The position numbers and the translations under genes are program-made. From NCBI RefSeq assembly GCF_001645105.1, contig NZ_LKEG01000055.1, positions 11,537 to 49,669 of the forward strand: a DNA stretch of 38,133 nucleotides, read 5' to 3'. Each line of letters begins with the position of its first letter. Position 1 is the first letter of the stretch. The DNA comes from Pseudomonas marginalis. Its GTDB lineage: Bacteria > Pseudomonadota > Gammaproteobacteria > Pseudomonadales > Pseudomonadaceae. This document shows, in pieces, positions 24,943 to 32,317 of the stretch. Below the pieces are notes generated by a model. That model made no database searches and had not been told where the DNA came from. It saw only the letters and a program-made list of their open reading frames with translations.

Positions 24943-24971
24943 GGAACGGTTACGAAAGGGAGGGACACGAA
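24943..24971 (+). promoter_or_regulatory. HrpL-box-like sequence upstream of the effector candidate
   Basis: GGAACG (24943-24948), a 16-base spacer, then ACACGAA (24965-24971). The known HrpL (type III secretion ECF sigma) consensus is GGAACC-N15/16-CCACNNA, so nine of eleven fixed positions match with correct spacing. It ends 70 bases before the ATG at 25041. The match is imperfect and no hrp genes are in the window. Confidence 0.35.
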
Positions 24972-24980
24972 GGTCTACAC

Positions 24981-25004
24981 CGCAGTGCGTGAAATGTCAC
25001 TGCG
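24981..25004. promoter_or_regulatory. Inverted repeat before the effector candidate
   Basis: CGCAGTG (24981-24987) and CACTGCG (24998-25004) are perfect seven-base inverted arms ten bases apart, just downstream of the HrpL-box-like sequence and 36 bases before the chosen start. It could be an operator or a 5-prime mRNA hairpin. Confidence 0.4.
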
Positions 25005-25040
25005 AACGGCCTGAAAATAACCTTGCGAGCCCCTCCCGCC

Positions 25041-28000
25041 ATGATTTCTTCCCGCTACGTTGTCCCTCTGCATCAACCGCCCCTGAACACTGCCCCTGAA
25101 AAAGCACTAGCACGCCGGCCACGGTCCACGGAGCCTGCGAGCGATCCGGTGATCCCGCCCGAAGCACATGCACAAGCGAAAGGCGACAGCCGCCTGGCCG
25201 GGCTTGTCGCGCAAACCCTGCGTTCAGCGGCCAATACCGGACGGCTGGAGGACATCGACAACATCCCTCCCGATTCTGCCTTCGGTCAATGGTGGTCACA
25301 CCTGCACTCGTTGATGAAGAGCCCGTACTTCGTCGATTGGGCGACCAAACAGGGCATTGACCTGACGAAAGCGATTGAGATCAACCCCAGGGAAAATCTC
25401 ATCGGTGCCATGGTCGCTGGACAGCGCAAAACATTTTCGGGGTTCCAGTTCGGCCATCTCTGGACCTCGATGATGGCGCCGATCATGCAAGCGGCCAAAG
25501 CGCTGACCTCTGGCTCCTCCTATATCTACAGCCCTAACAGCAGCACGTCCGCACCTTACCGAGCAGTCGCCGACTTTTATGGCGAAGCCCTCATCGCACA
25601 AACCCGAGAATCCGCCTCGGCTCGCGCAGCAGCACTCGAACACACCAACGCCTTCGAGGCCAAATGGCTTTCGCCTGGGCGAGCCGAAGAGGTCCTGCAA
25701 CGCGAACAGGCCAAGCTGGCCAATGCCCACGATCAGCGATCACTCGCCACCGCACTGCTGCCGATCGTGCAGGAGGTCGACGCGTTATCCGAAACACTGA
25801 TGCGCCGCACGAAGCTCGACCCCCTTGATCGTTTGTACATGCCTGCAGAGCGTGTGCCAGCCCTGCTTGAGCAACTCATCCGCCGTGAATTGAGCAGCGT
25901 CAACATCACGCTTTCTCCCGACCCGACTCTGCGACCACCGCAGGAAGGTAACACCGTCAGCCTCGAAAAATACCTCACCGATATCGGCTGGGACGTGCCC
26001 ACGAGCCGTGATGAATTGTTCAATCTGGGTCGAGCGCTGTACGCCCCGCCATTGTCCCAGCTCCCCCAGGGAAACTTCGGCGGTGCGCTGTCCTGGCCTA
26101 CTCCACTGAGTGATGACAGCCGCCGCGACATGAGCGACGCCCTGAGCCAAAACACCCTGGGTCTCGATGATCTGCACAGTTATGACGAGGGCAAAGGCGT
26201 CCTGGGGTACCTGACACGTAACCTGCAGTTCGAGCCGTACGAGCTGCAGGACCCCGCGCGGTTTATTCAAAACCTTCTGAGTACACGCAAGGCCCAGGTG
26301 TTAGGGCAGGCGCTGCAAGAAAAGTTTAACGGCATATCGACCCCAGACAGCGTTAACGACTGGACCCTGGGTGCACTCGGCGCCACCCTTGATAAGGCGT
26401 CCGAATCGGGGAACACATCGGTCCCAGTCAGAACTGGCGTTGCCGGCTTTGATTTGGCGCGTTCCGCACACTGGGGCATGCCGTCTTCAACAGTGGTTAC
26501 CGCGTTGACCAGGCACCTATTTGTTACAGGACGTACCAGCCTTGAATTAGCGCCCATCGCGGCCCACCTGTTGCTGTCACGCCGGGCGCCTGAGTTTTTG
26601 GTCAAGGATATTCCTGGCAACGTGACCTACGGCTCTCATTCCTGGGTGAGCTTCAGCACCGCAGTGGCGCGCCTTGAGAGCCAGGCACCCGGCTCGACCG
26701 CACGCATGAACTACGCACACGTCATGCAGCGAGCCGATGTGGCCCCCGTCACCGCACAAGAACGGTACGTGGAGCGGACGGCGCAACAGGACGCGCTCAA
26801 AGATTGGGGGGTCGCCAACGGTGTCATTGCGCCAAACGCAGAGGATCACTACACCGACGATGAGATGAGTCGCCTCTTTAGCCAATTCAATGCTCAGGTC
26901 TCAGCCCTGAGAGAAGCATCGCAGGCCTATTCGACGCCGATGCCCGTACGCAAGGAGATGGCGCTCGAAGAACTCCAGCGCGTGTACGGCGATAAGCTGC
27001 CGTTCGAGAAAAAATGCCTCACCCTCACCCCTCAAAACCGTGACTTTCCCGGTCCTTACTCAGTGCTGGATCTTTACCTGGATGGGAAAATAAACTCCCC
27101 TCACGGGGGCGATTGGTCGTCTTCAAGCGATGACATCAACATCCGTAGTATCCAGGGCAACGCCTACCAACTGCCCGACCTAAATGAGCGCTTCAAAACT
27201 GAACTTGCGCACTACTTTTCCTCGGCGCAAAGCGCGACGGGGACTCAAGTCAAACACCTCATTGCCACCCTCCCTATTGAAGATAGAAAAATCATTGAAC
27301 GCGCAAAAATTACAACGCTTAGAGAGTGCAGCGTCACTAAGGGCGCCTTCAGCGGGGAGCTTACTGAAACGGAAGTGCCCAATTGCCTGCTGGTAAAAGC
27401 GGAGCTGGCCGGTACCGTCAATGTCTATGAAATCAACTTGAACGAAAACCGCATTCGAAAACGCGATGAGCTGGAACAACACCCGCTGGCGCCTGAATAC
27501 CGCGCTTGCGAACCCGGCGGGCGCAACATACTCCTGAAAAAAGTGACACCGTCAGGCCGTTATTCAGCGAACGTCACCGACGAGAAGAGTGACAGGGGCA
27601 CGCCAAACAGCTTTGCGAGCGAGAAAACCCAGTACATTGCCGACGCCATGACACACGTGGTCGGCATCCAACAGCTGAAGGCCCAGGCAGAGGGGATGAC
27701 GACGTTTGACACCGAGGTGCCCTTCTATAAGAAAGCCCGTGAGTTCATGCTGAATCTGATCCCTCTGCGCTCGGCGATTCAGAACTTTCAAGCCGGCAAC
27801 ATAGGTGACGGCATCGTTGACTTGACGTTCGATGCCTTTGGTTTTGTCTTGGGTCTACACGCCGCGGCCAAAGGCGCAAAGGCCTTACAGGCGGGCGCTT
27901 CCGCATTGAGCAAAGTCGCGCACGGCGGGAAAATCCTGGGGCGTGCCGCCATCGGCTCACTCAACCCCCTGGACGGTGCAGGCAACTTGCTCGTTTCGCT

Positions 28001-29189
28001 GGCCAACACCGGAAAAAAAGGTGCCGTGCGCACCTATCGCCTGCTGCAAGGTGCCAACAGCTATGACCTGATCCAAGCCAGCAAGCAATTCGATGCCAGT
28101 GCCATGGGGACCTTCAAGCTGCAAGGCAGCATCTTCGAAGGGCCGGCAGTCCTGAGCAAAGGCAAATGGTATGCCTTCGATGGTTTGAACGGGCGCCCAT
28201 TCGGCAAAGCGCTGGACGATTTTCAGCCCTCTTTCCTATCAGGTGAGCCGCAGCTGGGTATATGGGCAACTCAGGTGACTGCAATGACACCTGAATCAAT
28301 AGCGCTGCGTAAAGAGTGGCATGCAGTGGTTGAGCGGCATAAATACGGAGTTGATAAAGCCGATTTCAAGCAGGGTTATGACAAAGGTGACCCTAAGTCT
28401 GTCCCCGGTTACCGCCCGAATATGAAGTATGAGGAGGTCATGGAGCTGACCACCGAGACAGCGATGACAACGGTGCAGATCGGCACGCTGGTTCGCCAGC
28501 AAGAAAGACTGGCCATACAGCACGGCTTCAAGGGCGTCAGCCGGGTTTATGAATGCGTCAGCGAGGCCGGTGGGCACTTCACCCCTACGCCCCAGATCTT
28601 TTACCTCAGCCAGACCCGTCCACTTACCCGAGGCCAATGCGCAGCCATGTCCAGATCGATGGCAAATGCGATGGAACAAGGTACGGAGGCGACGTTTATC
28701 GGCAACATGTTCACCGCTGCCGCTAACCCGACCGACCCTGCGGCTCGGCAATTCATCCAGGAGCTGGCGACGATGCAAGCGCGACTGGAGGCTCCGACCT
28801 TATTTCATGCCGGCAAGCCACGCCGGCAAATGGGCTACAACGCCATAGTTGATGAGTTGGCTGACGCCAAAGGCCCAAAGACGCTGATGATCAGCAGCCT
28901 TGATCATGCGATGACGGCAGGCGTAGCGGGCGAAGGGCTGAATAAAAAGTTCTTTTTTTATGACCCCAACGTCGGCGTCGCGACATTTACCAACCCGGAA
29001 ATGATGAAGCGCGCCCTGCACAAGGTATTCACCGATAAAAAACTGCCGGTTCAATACACGACCTGCAGCAAGGATCCCCACACGCTGGAGTTTGAAGTCA
29101 GCGTGTATGACAGCGCGTGGAAGCGAATGACCTCAGTCTCCGATAAGACCATCAAGGAGGTATCTGAAATGCCGCTCGTGACCACGTAG
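25041..29189 (+). CDS. Large effector/toxin-like protein with C-terminal C58-type cysteine protease motif
   Basis: A 1382-residue protein that I do not recognise as a named gene. It has no signal peptide; the N-terminus is Pro/Arg/Ser-rich and disordered-looking. A hydrophobic, glycine/alanine-rich helical segment (~904-985, with DGIVDLTFDAFGFVLGL) recalls large Pseudomonas dermonecrotic-type toxins. The last ~190 residues carry Cys1200 in RGQCAAMSRSM, His1289 in SLDHAMTAG and Asp1308 in FFFYDPNVG, in the order and approximate spacing of the YopT/AvrPphB/LifA (clan CA, C58) proteases. The TTG at 25023 is an alternative start; neither start has a clear ribosome-binding site. The gene is more A+T-rich around 27.0-27.5 kb and 28.3-28.4 kb than its neighbours, which could indicate transfer. 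No immunity or chaperone gene adjoins it. The protease call is inference; the ORF is certain. Confidence 0.75.
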   Translation: MISSRYVVPLHQPPLNTAPEKALARRPRSTEPASDPVIPPEAHAQAKGDSRLAGLVAQTLRSAANTGRLEDIDNIPPDSAFGQWWSHLHSLMKSPYFVDWATKQGIDLTKAIEINPRENLIGAMVAGQRKTFSGFQFGHLWTSMMAPIMQAAKALTSGSSYIYSPNSSTSAPYRAVADFYGEALIAQTRESASARAAALEHTNAFEAKWLSPGRAEEVLQREQAKLANAHDQRSLATALLPIVQEVDALSETLMRRTKLDPLDRLYMPAERVPALLEQLIRRELSSVNITLSPDPTLRPPQEGNTVSLEKYLTDIGWDVPTSRDELFNLGRALYAPPLSQLPQGNFGGALSWPTPLSDDSRRDMSDALSQNTLGLDDLHSYDEGKGVLGYLTRNLQFEPYELQDPARFIQNLLSTRKAQVLGQALQEKFNGISTPDSVNDWTLGALGATLDKASESGNTSVPVRTGVAGFDLARSAHWGMPSSTVVTALTRHLFVTGRTSLELAPIAAHLLLSRRAPEFLVKDIPGNVTYGSHSWVSFSTAVARLESQAPGSTARMNYAHVMQRADVAPVTAQERYVERTAQQDALKDWGVANGVIAPNAEDHYTDDEMSRLFSQFNAQVSALREASQAYSTPMPVRKEMALEELQRVYGDKLPFEKKCLTLTPQNRDFPGPYSVLDLYLDGKINSPHGGDWSSSSDDINIRSIQGNAYQLPDLNERFKTELAHYFSSAQSATGTQVKHLIATLPIEDRKIIERAKITTLRECSVTKGAFSGELTETEVPNCLLVKAELAGTVNVYEINLNENRIRKRDELEQHPLAPEYRACEPGGRNILLKKVTPSGRYSANVTDEKSDRGTPNSFASEKTQYIADAMTHVVGIQQLKAQAEGMTTFDTEVPFYKKAREFMLNLIPLRSAIQNFQAGNIGDGIVDLTFDAFGFVLGLHAAAKGAKALQAGASALSKVAHGGKILGRAAIGSLNPLDGAGNLLVSLANTGKKGAVRTYRLLQGANSYDLIQASKQFDASAMGTFKLQGSIFEGPAVLSKGKWYAFDGLNGRPFGKALDDFQPSFLSGEPQLGIWATQVTAMTPESIALRKEWHAVVERHKYGVDKADFKQGYDKGDPKSVPGYRPNMKYEEVMELTTETAMTTVQIGTLVRQQERLAIQHGFKGVSRVYECVSEAGGHFTPTPQIFYLSQTRPLTRGQCAAMSRSMANAMEQGTEATFIGNMFTAAANPTDPAARQFIQELATMQARLEAPTLFHAGKPRRQMGYNAIVDELADAKGPKTLMISSLDHAMTAGVAGEGLNKKFFFYDPNVGVATFTNPEMMKRALHKVFTDKKLPVQYTTCSKDPHTLEFEVSVYDSAWKRMTSVSDKTIKEVSEMPLVTT

Positions 29190-29199
29190 TCAGGGAGCG

Positions 29200-29231
29200 C
29201 TGTCAGGGATGGGCCAACCCCGCCCTGACAG
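29200..29231. terminator. Bidirectional hairpin between convergent genes
   Basis: CTGTCAGGG (29200-29208) and CCCTGACAG (29223-29231) are perfect nine-base arms, with an inner GGG/CCC pair. It lies between the toxin-like gene (plus) and the response-regulator gene (minus), where it can end transcription from both sides. Confidence 0.7.
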
Positions 29232-29240
29232 AGGCGACCT

Positions 29241-29618
29241 TTACGCCAACAACCGCTGGATATGCTCTTGCAGCGTATCCAGATCAAACGGTTTGGCCAG
29301 GATCGGCGCATTGCGCGTGATCGGGCTGTTACAGTCGAGGATTTCCTGCGGGTAGCCGCTGATGAAGATCACTTTCAGTTCAGGCCGTAACATGATCGCA
29401 GGCTCGGCGATCTGCACCCCGGAAATTCCACCCGGCAGGCGGTAGTCGGTGACCATCAGGTCCAGGTGCGGCTTGGTCGCCAGGATTTCGAAGGCCTGCT
29501 CCCCATCGATCGCCTTCAACACCCGATAGCCCAGGCCGGCCAGGTACTCACCCAGCACAAACATAATGGATTCGTCGTCCTCGACGATCAGAACGACATC
29601 TTGCGCATCTTCACTCAT
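29241..29618 (-). CDS. Single-domain response regulator
   Basis: A 125-residue receiver domain with no output domain. The acidic pocket is in VEDDES (12-17), the phosphoacceptor is Asp58 in VTDYRLPGG, the signalling Ser is in FISGYP and the conserved Lys is in LAKPFDLD. The ATG at 29618 is preferred over an upstream non-ATG start because it has AAAGG before it and gives the normal receiver length. It lies 79 bases downstream of the REC-kinase gene on the same strand and is probably the last member of the signalling operon, acting as phosphate acceptor of one of the kinases. Confidence 0.92.
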   Translation of the reverse strand: MSEDAQDVVLIVEDDESIMFVLGEYLAGLGYRVLKAIDGEQAFEILATKPHLDLMVTDYRLPGGISGVQIAEPAIMLRPELKVIFISGYPQEILDCNSPITRNAPILAKPFDLDTLQEHIQRLLA

Positions 29619-29697
29619 GGGAAGCCTTTGTTCGGTCAATTGCTGCAATTACGACCATGGGGTCACGCAGAAGGTTGCGTCGAAATGACGATTGATT

Positions 29698-30891
29698 TCA
29701 TGCCGACTGTTCAAGGGGCAGGCACACCCGAAACAGGGCGCCCTCGCCTATCTGGCTTTCGACCTCGATGGTGCCGCCATGGGCTGCAACGATCTGCTCG
29801 GAAATAAACAGTCCCAGGCCCAGGCCTGCCGCCACCTGACTGGCGGACACACGCTCGAACTGTTGGAAAATACGTTTCTGGTTGTCTTCGCTGATGCCGA
29901 TCCCGTGGTCGCGCACTTCCACGCGAGCTTCGCCGTGTTCGCTGTACACGCGCACCTCCACCGGGCTCTTGGCCCCGTAGCGCAGGGCGTTGGTCAGCAG
30001 GTTCGTGACCACCTGCTCAATGCGGAACTCATCCCAGTTACCTTCCACAGGGCCGTCCACAATCAGCTGCATGGACGATTCCGCAGCCGCCACTTGCGGC
30101 GCGAAGTTCTCTACCAAGTTGCTCACCAACTGCGCCAGGTCGAAGCGCGCCGGGCGAATGGACAGCTTGCCGGTGCGAATGCGCGACACATCCAGCATGT
30201 CTTCGATGAGGCGGATCAGGCTCTGGATCTGCCGCTCATCGCGGTCGACCATCGCGTGCATCTTGTCGAGGGCGAACGCCGCGGCGTTGTCCCGCGCCAG
30301 GTGCATCTTGCGCAGTTGGGTCTCGAGAATCAGGCCATTCAGGGGCGTACGCACTTCGTGGGCGACGATCGACATGAAGTCGTCTCGCATACGTACCGCC
30401 TGTTCCAACTCGGCCTGGGTGGCCTGCAGGCGCGTGAGCAGCAGTTCCTGTTCGCGACGGCTGCGCTCCAGGGCTTCGACTTGTTGCTTCATCGCTTTGC
30501 TCTGGCGATACAGGTCGACGAACACGTTGACCTTGCTCTTCACCGCATGGATATCCAGCGGTTTATGCAGGAAGTCGACGGCGCCGCTTTCGTAGCCTTT
30601 GAAGGCGTAATTGAGTTCGCGGCCGGCGGCGCTGACGAACACAATCGGGATGTTCTTGGTTTTCTCGGTACCGCGCATCAATTCGGCCAGCTCGAACCCG
30701 TTCATGCCGGGCATCTGCACGTCGAGGATCGCCATGGCGAACTCGTGCTCCAGCAACAGGGACAAGGCCTCATCGGCGCTCAATGCCTTGAACACCTGGC
30801 GGTCCTCGCGCTTGATCAGCGCTTCGAGGGCCAGCAGGTTTTCCGGCAGATCGTCGACGATCAGCAGTTTGGCCTGGACAGTACTTAACAT
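29698..30891 (-). CDS. Receiver-histidine kinase (REC-HisKA-HATPase)
   Basis: A 397-residue cytosolic protein that starts with a receiver (Asp57 in AILDVQMPGMNG, Lys110 in FLHKPLD). It continues through a coiled coil (~130-168) to a histidine kinase with His178 in SIVAHEVRTPLNG and an ATPase domain with NLLTNALRYGAK, DHGIGISE and GLGLGLFISEQIV. This order lets phosphorylation of the receiver control the kinase. Its ATG overlaps the end of the cheB-like gene by seven bases, so the two are coupled. It has no membrane segment and no sensory domain beyond the receiver. It likely relays between the large hybrid kinase and the downstream single-domain regulator. Confidence 0.93.
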   Translation of the reverse strand: MLSTVQAKLLIVDDLPENLLALEALIKREDRQVFKALSADEALSLLLEHEFAMAILDVQMPGMNGFELAELMRGTEKTKNIPIVFVSAAGRELNYAFKGYESGAVDFLHKPLDIHAVKSKVNVFVDLYRQSKAMKQQVEALERSRREQELLLTRLQATQAELEQAVRMRDDFMSIVAHEVRTPLNGLILETQLRKMHLARDNAAAFALDKMHAMVDRDERQIQSLIRLIEDMLDVSRIRTGKLSIRPARFDLAQLVSNLVENFAPQVAAAESSMQLIVDGPVEGNWDEFRIEQVVTNLLTNALRYGAKSPVEVRVYSEHGEARVEVRDHGIGISEDNQKRIFQQFERVSASQVAAGLGLGLFISEQIVAAHGGTIEVESQIGEGALFRVCLPLEQSA

Positions 30892-31490
30892 GGGGAATAT
30901 TCCAGGGAAGCCAGCAATGAGCCAATGCGGCTCAACGTCAGAATGTGGTCGGGTGTGTGCAGCGCCAGCGCAGCCCGGGGCATGACGTCGACACGTGCTT
31001 CAGTGGGGTCTTGCACCACGGTGGTTCCACCCTGTCGCTTGACGTAGGCCAGGCCCCGGGCGCCATCGTGGTTAGCGCCAGTCAACAGGATGGCCATCAG
31101 GCCTTTGCCGTAGGCTTCGGCGGCGGACTCGAACAGGAAATCAATCGCGGGTCGCGAATGGTGCACGCGGTCTTCCTGGCTCAGCGACAAGCTGCGATCC
31201 TGCTCCACCGACAGGTGATAGCCGGGACCGGCAAAGTACAGGGTGCCCGGCTTGAGCGTTTCCTTGTCGCGCGCCTCCACCACCGGTATGGCGACGCGCC
31301 GGTCAAACACCTCGGCTAATTGGCTACGGCGCTCGTCCGGCAGGTGCAATACGGCGACGATAGGCAAGCCGAAATCTGCCGGCAATTGGCCAAATACTGT
31401 CAGCAACGCCTCTACGCCACCGGCGGATGCGCCGATGACGATAGCCTCTATACCCCGGACCTTTGCCGGGCTGGCAGCCGCTTGATTCAT
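30885..31490 (-). CDS. CheB-type protein-glutamate methylesterase domain, no receiver
   Basis: A 201-residue stand-alone CheB esterase/deamidase domain. The triad equivalents are Ser22 in IGASAGGVEAL, His49 in VLHLPDERRS and Asp142 in LLTGANHDGARG. The N-terminal receiver of chemotaxis CheB is absent. The ATG at 31490 forms an ATGA overlap with the cheR-like stop and gives the usual start of the domain, so I chose it over an upstream alternative in the same frame. It is part of a signalling operon without chemoreceptor, CheA or CheW genes. Its substrate may be a kinase or another non-MCP protein; unknown. Confidence 0.93.
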   Translation of the reverse strand: MNQAAASPAKVRGIEAIVIGASAGGVEALLTVFGQLPADFGLPIVAVLHLPDERRSQLAEVFDRRVAIPVVEARDKETLKPGTLYFAGPGYHLSVEQDRSLSLSQEDRVHHSRPAIDFLFESAAEAYGKGLMAILLTGANHDGARGLAYVKRQGGTTVVQDPTEARVDVMPRAALALHTPDHILTLSRIGSLLASLEYSPC

Positions 31491-32317
31491 AGTTTTCGGT
31501 AGATCCGTTCCTGTTTGACCAAGGGTTCGAACTGCTTGCCGTACGCGGAGAAGTCCAGGGTTTCCTTGCTGCCCAGCACCAGGAAGCCGCGATGACACAG
31601 CGACTCATGAAACAAACCAAATGCGCGATCTTGCAATTTCTTATTGAAGTAAATCAATACGTTACGACATGAAATTAATTGAGTTTCTGAGAATACACTA
31701 TCGGTCGCCAGGCTGTGGTCGGCGAAGGTGACATTCTCGCGCAACGTTTTATCGAAGATCGCGTAATCGTAGGCCGCTGTGTAGTAGTCGGCAAATGAAC
31801 GTTGGCCGCCGGCCTGCTGATAGTTGGCGGTGTAGGCGCGGACGTTCTCCAGAGAAAAGATGCCCTGCTTGGCCTTGTCCAGCGACGCCGGGTTGATATC
31901 GGTGGCGTAGATGATCGTACGCTCCAGCAACCCCTCTTCGCGCAACAGGATGGCCATGGAGTACACCTCCTCGCCCGTGCTGCAGCCGGCGATCCAGATC
32001 TTGATCGACGGATAGGTCTTGAGCAGCGGCACCACCTCCTGGCGGATCGCCAGGAAGTGCGACGGGTCGCGAAACATCTCGCTCACCGGAATCGTCAAGA
32101 ACTGCAGCAACTGCATGAACGCCGCCGGGTCGTGCAGCACGCGCTCCTGCAAGGCGGAAATCGTCGCGCAATCGAACTGGCGCAACGCATGAGCCACACG
32201 GCGCTTGACCGACGCCCCGGAGTAATCCCGGAAGTCATAGCTGTACTTGAGGTAAATCGCCTCGATCAACAGGCGCAGCTCAATGTCGCTGCTTTTTTCC
32301 AAAAAACTTCGCTCCAC
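31487..32317 (-). CDS. CheR-type SAM-dependent methyltransferase
   Basis: A 276-residue CheR-family O-methyltransferase. The N-terminal helical domain (SGASVKRRVAHALRQF) is followed by the SAM site WIAGCSTGEEVYS, ATDINPASLDKAKQG and the signature SCRNVLIYFNKKLQ. There are no TPR repeats at the C-terminus. The GTG start directly follows the TAA stop of the large kinase gene, with no base between them, and the end overlaps cheB-like by four bases. CheR/CheB pairs normally methylate and demethylate chemoreceptor glutamates; here the partner must be something else or a receptor encoded elsewhere. Confidence 0.95.
   Translation of the reverse strand: MERSFLEKSSDIELRLLIEAIYLKYSYDFRDYSGASVKRRVAHALRQFDCATISALQERVLHDPAAFMQLLQFLTIPVSEMFRDPSHFLAIRQEVVPLLKTYPSIKIWIAGCSTGEEVYSMAILLREEGLLERTIIYATDINPASLDKAKQGIFSLENVRAYTANYQQAGGQRSFADYYTAAYDYAIFDKTLRENVTFADHSLATDSVFSETQLISCRNVLIYFNKKLQDRAFGLFHESLCHRGFLVLGSKETLDFSAYGKQFEPLVKQERIYRKL

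Noticed and set aside
25041..29640. Toxin-immunity pair with the downstream small gene
   Set aside because: The next gene is a clear response-regulator receiver on the opposite strand, separated by a bidirectional hairpin, so it is not a cognate immunity protein.
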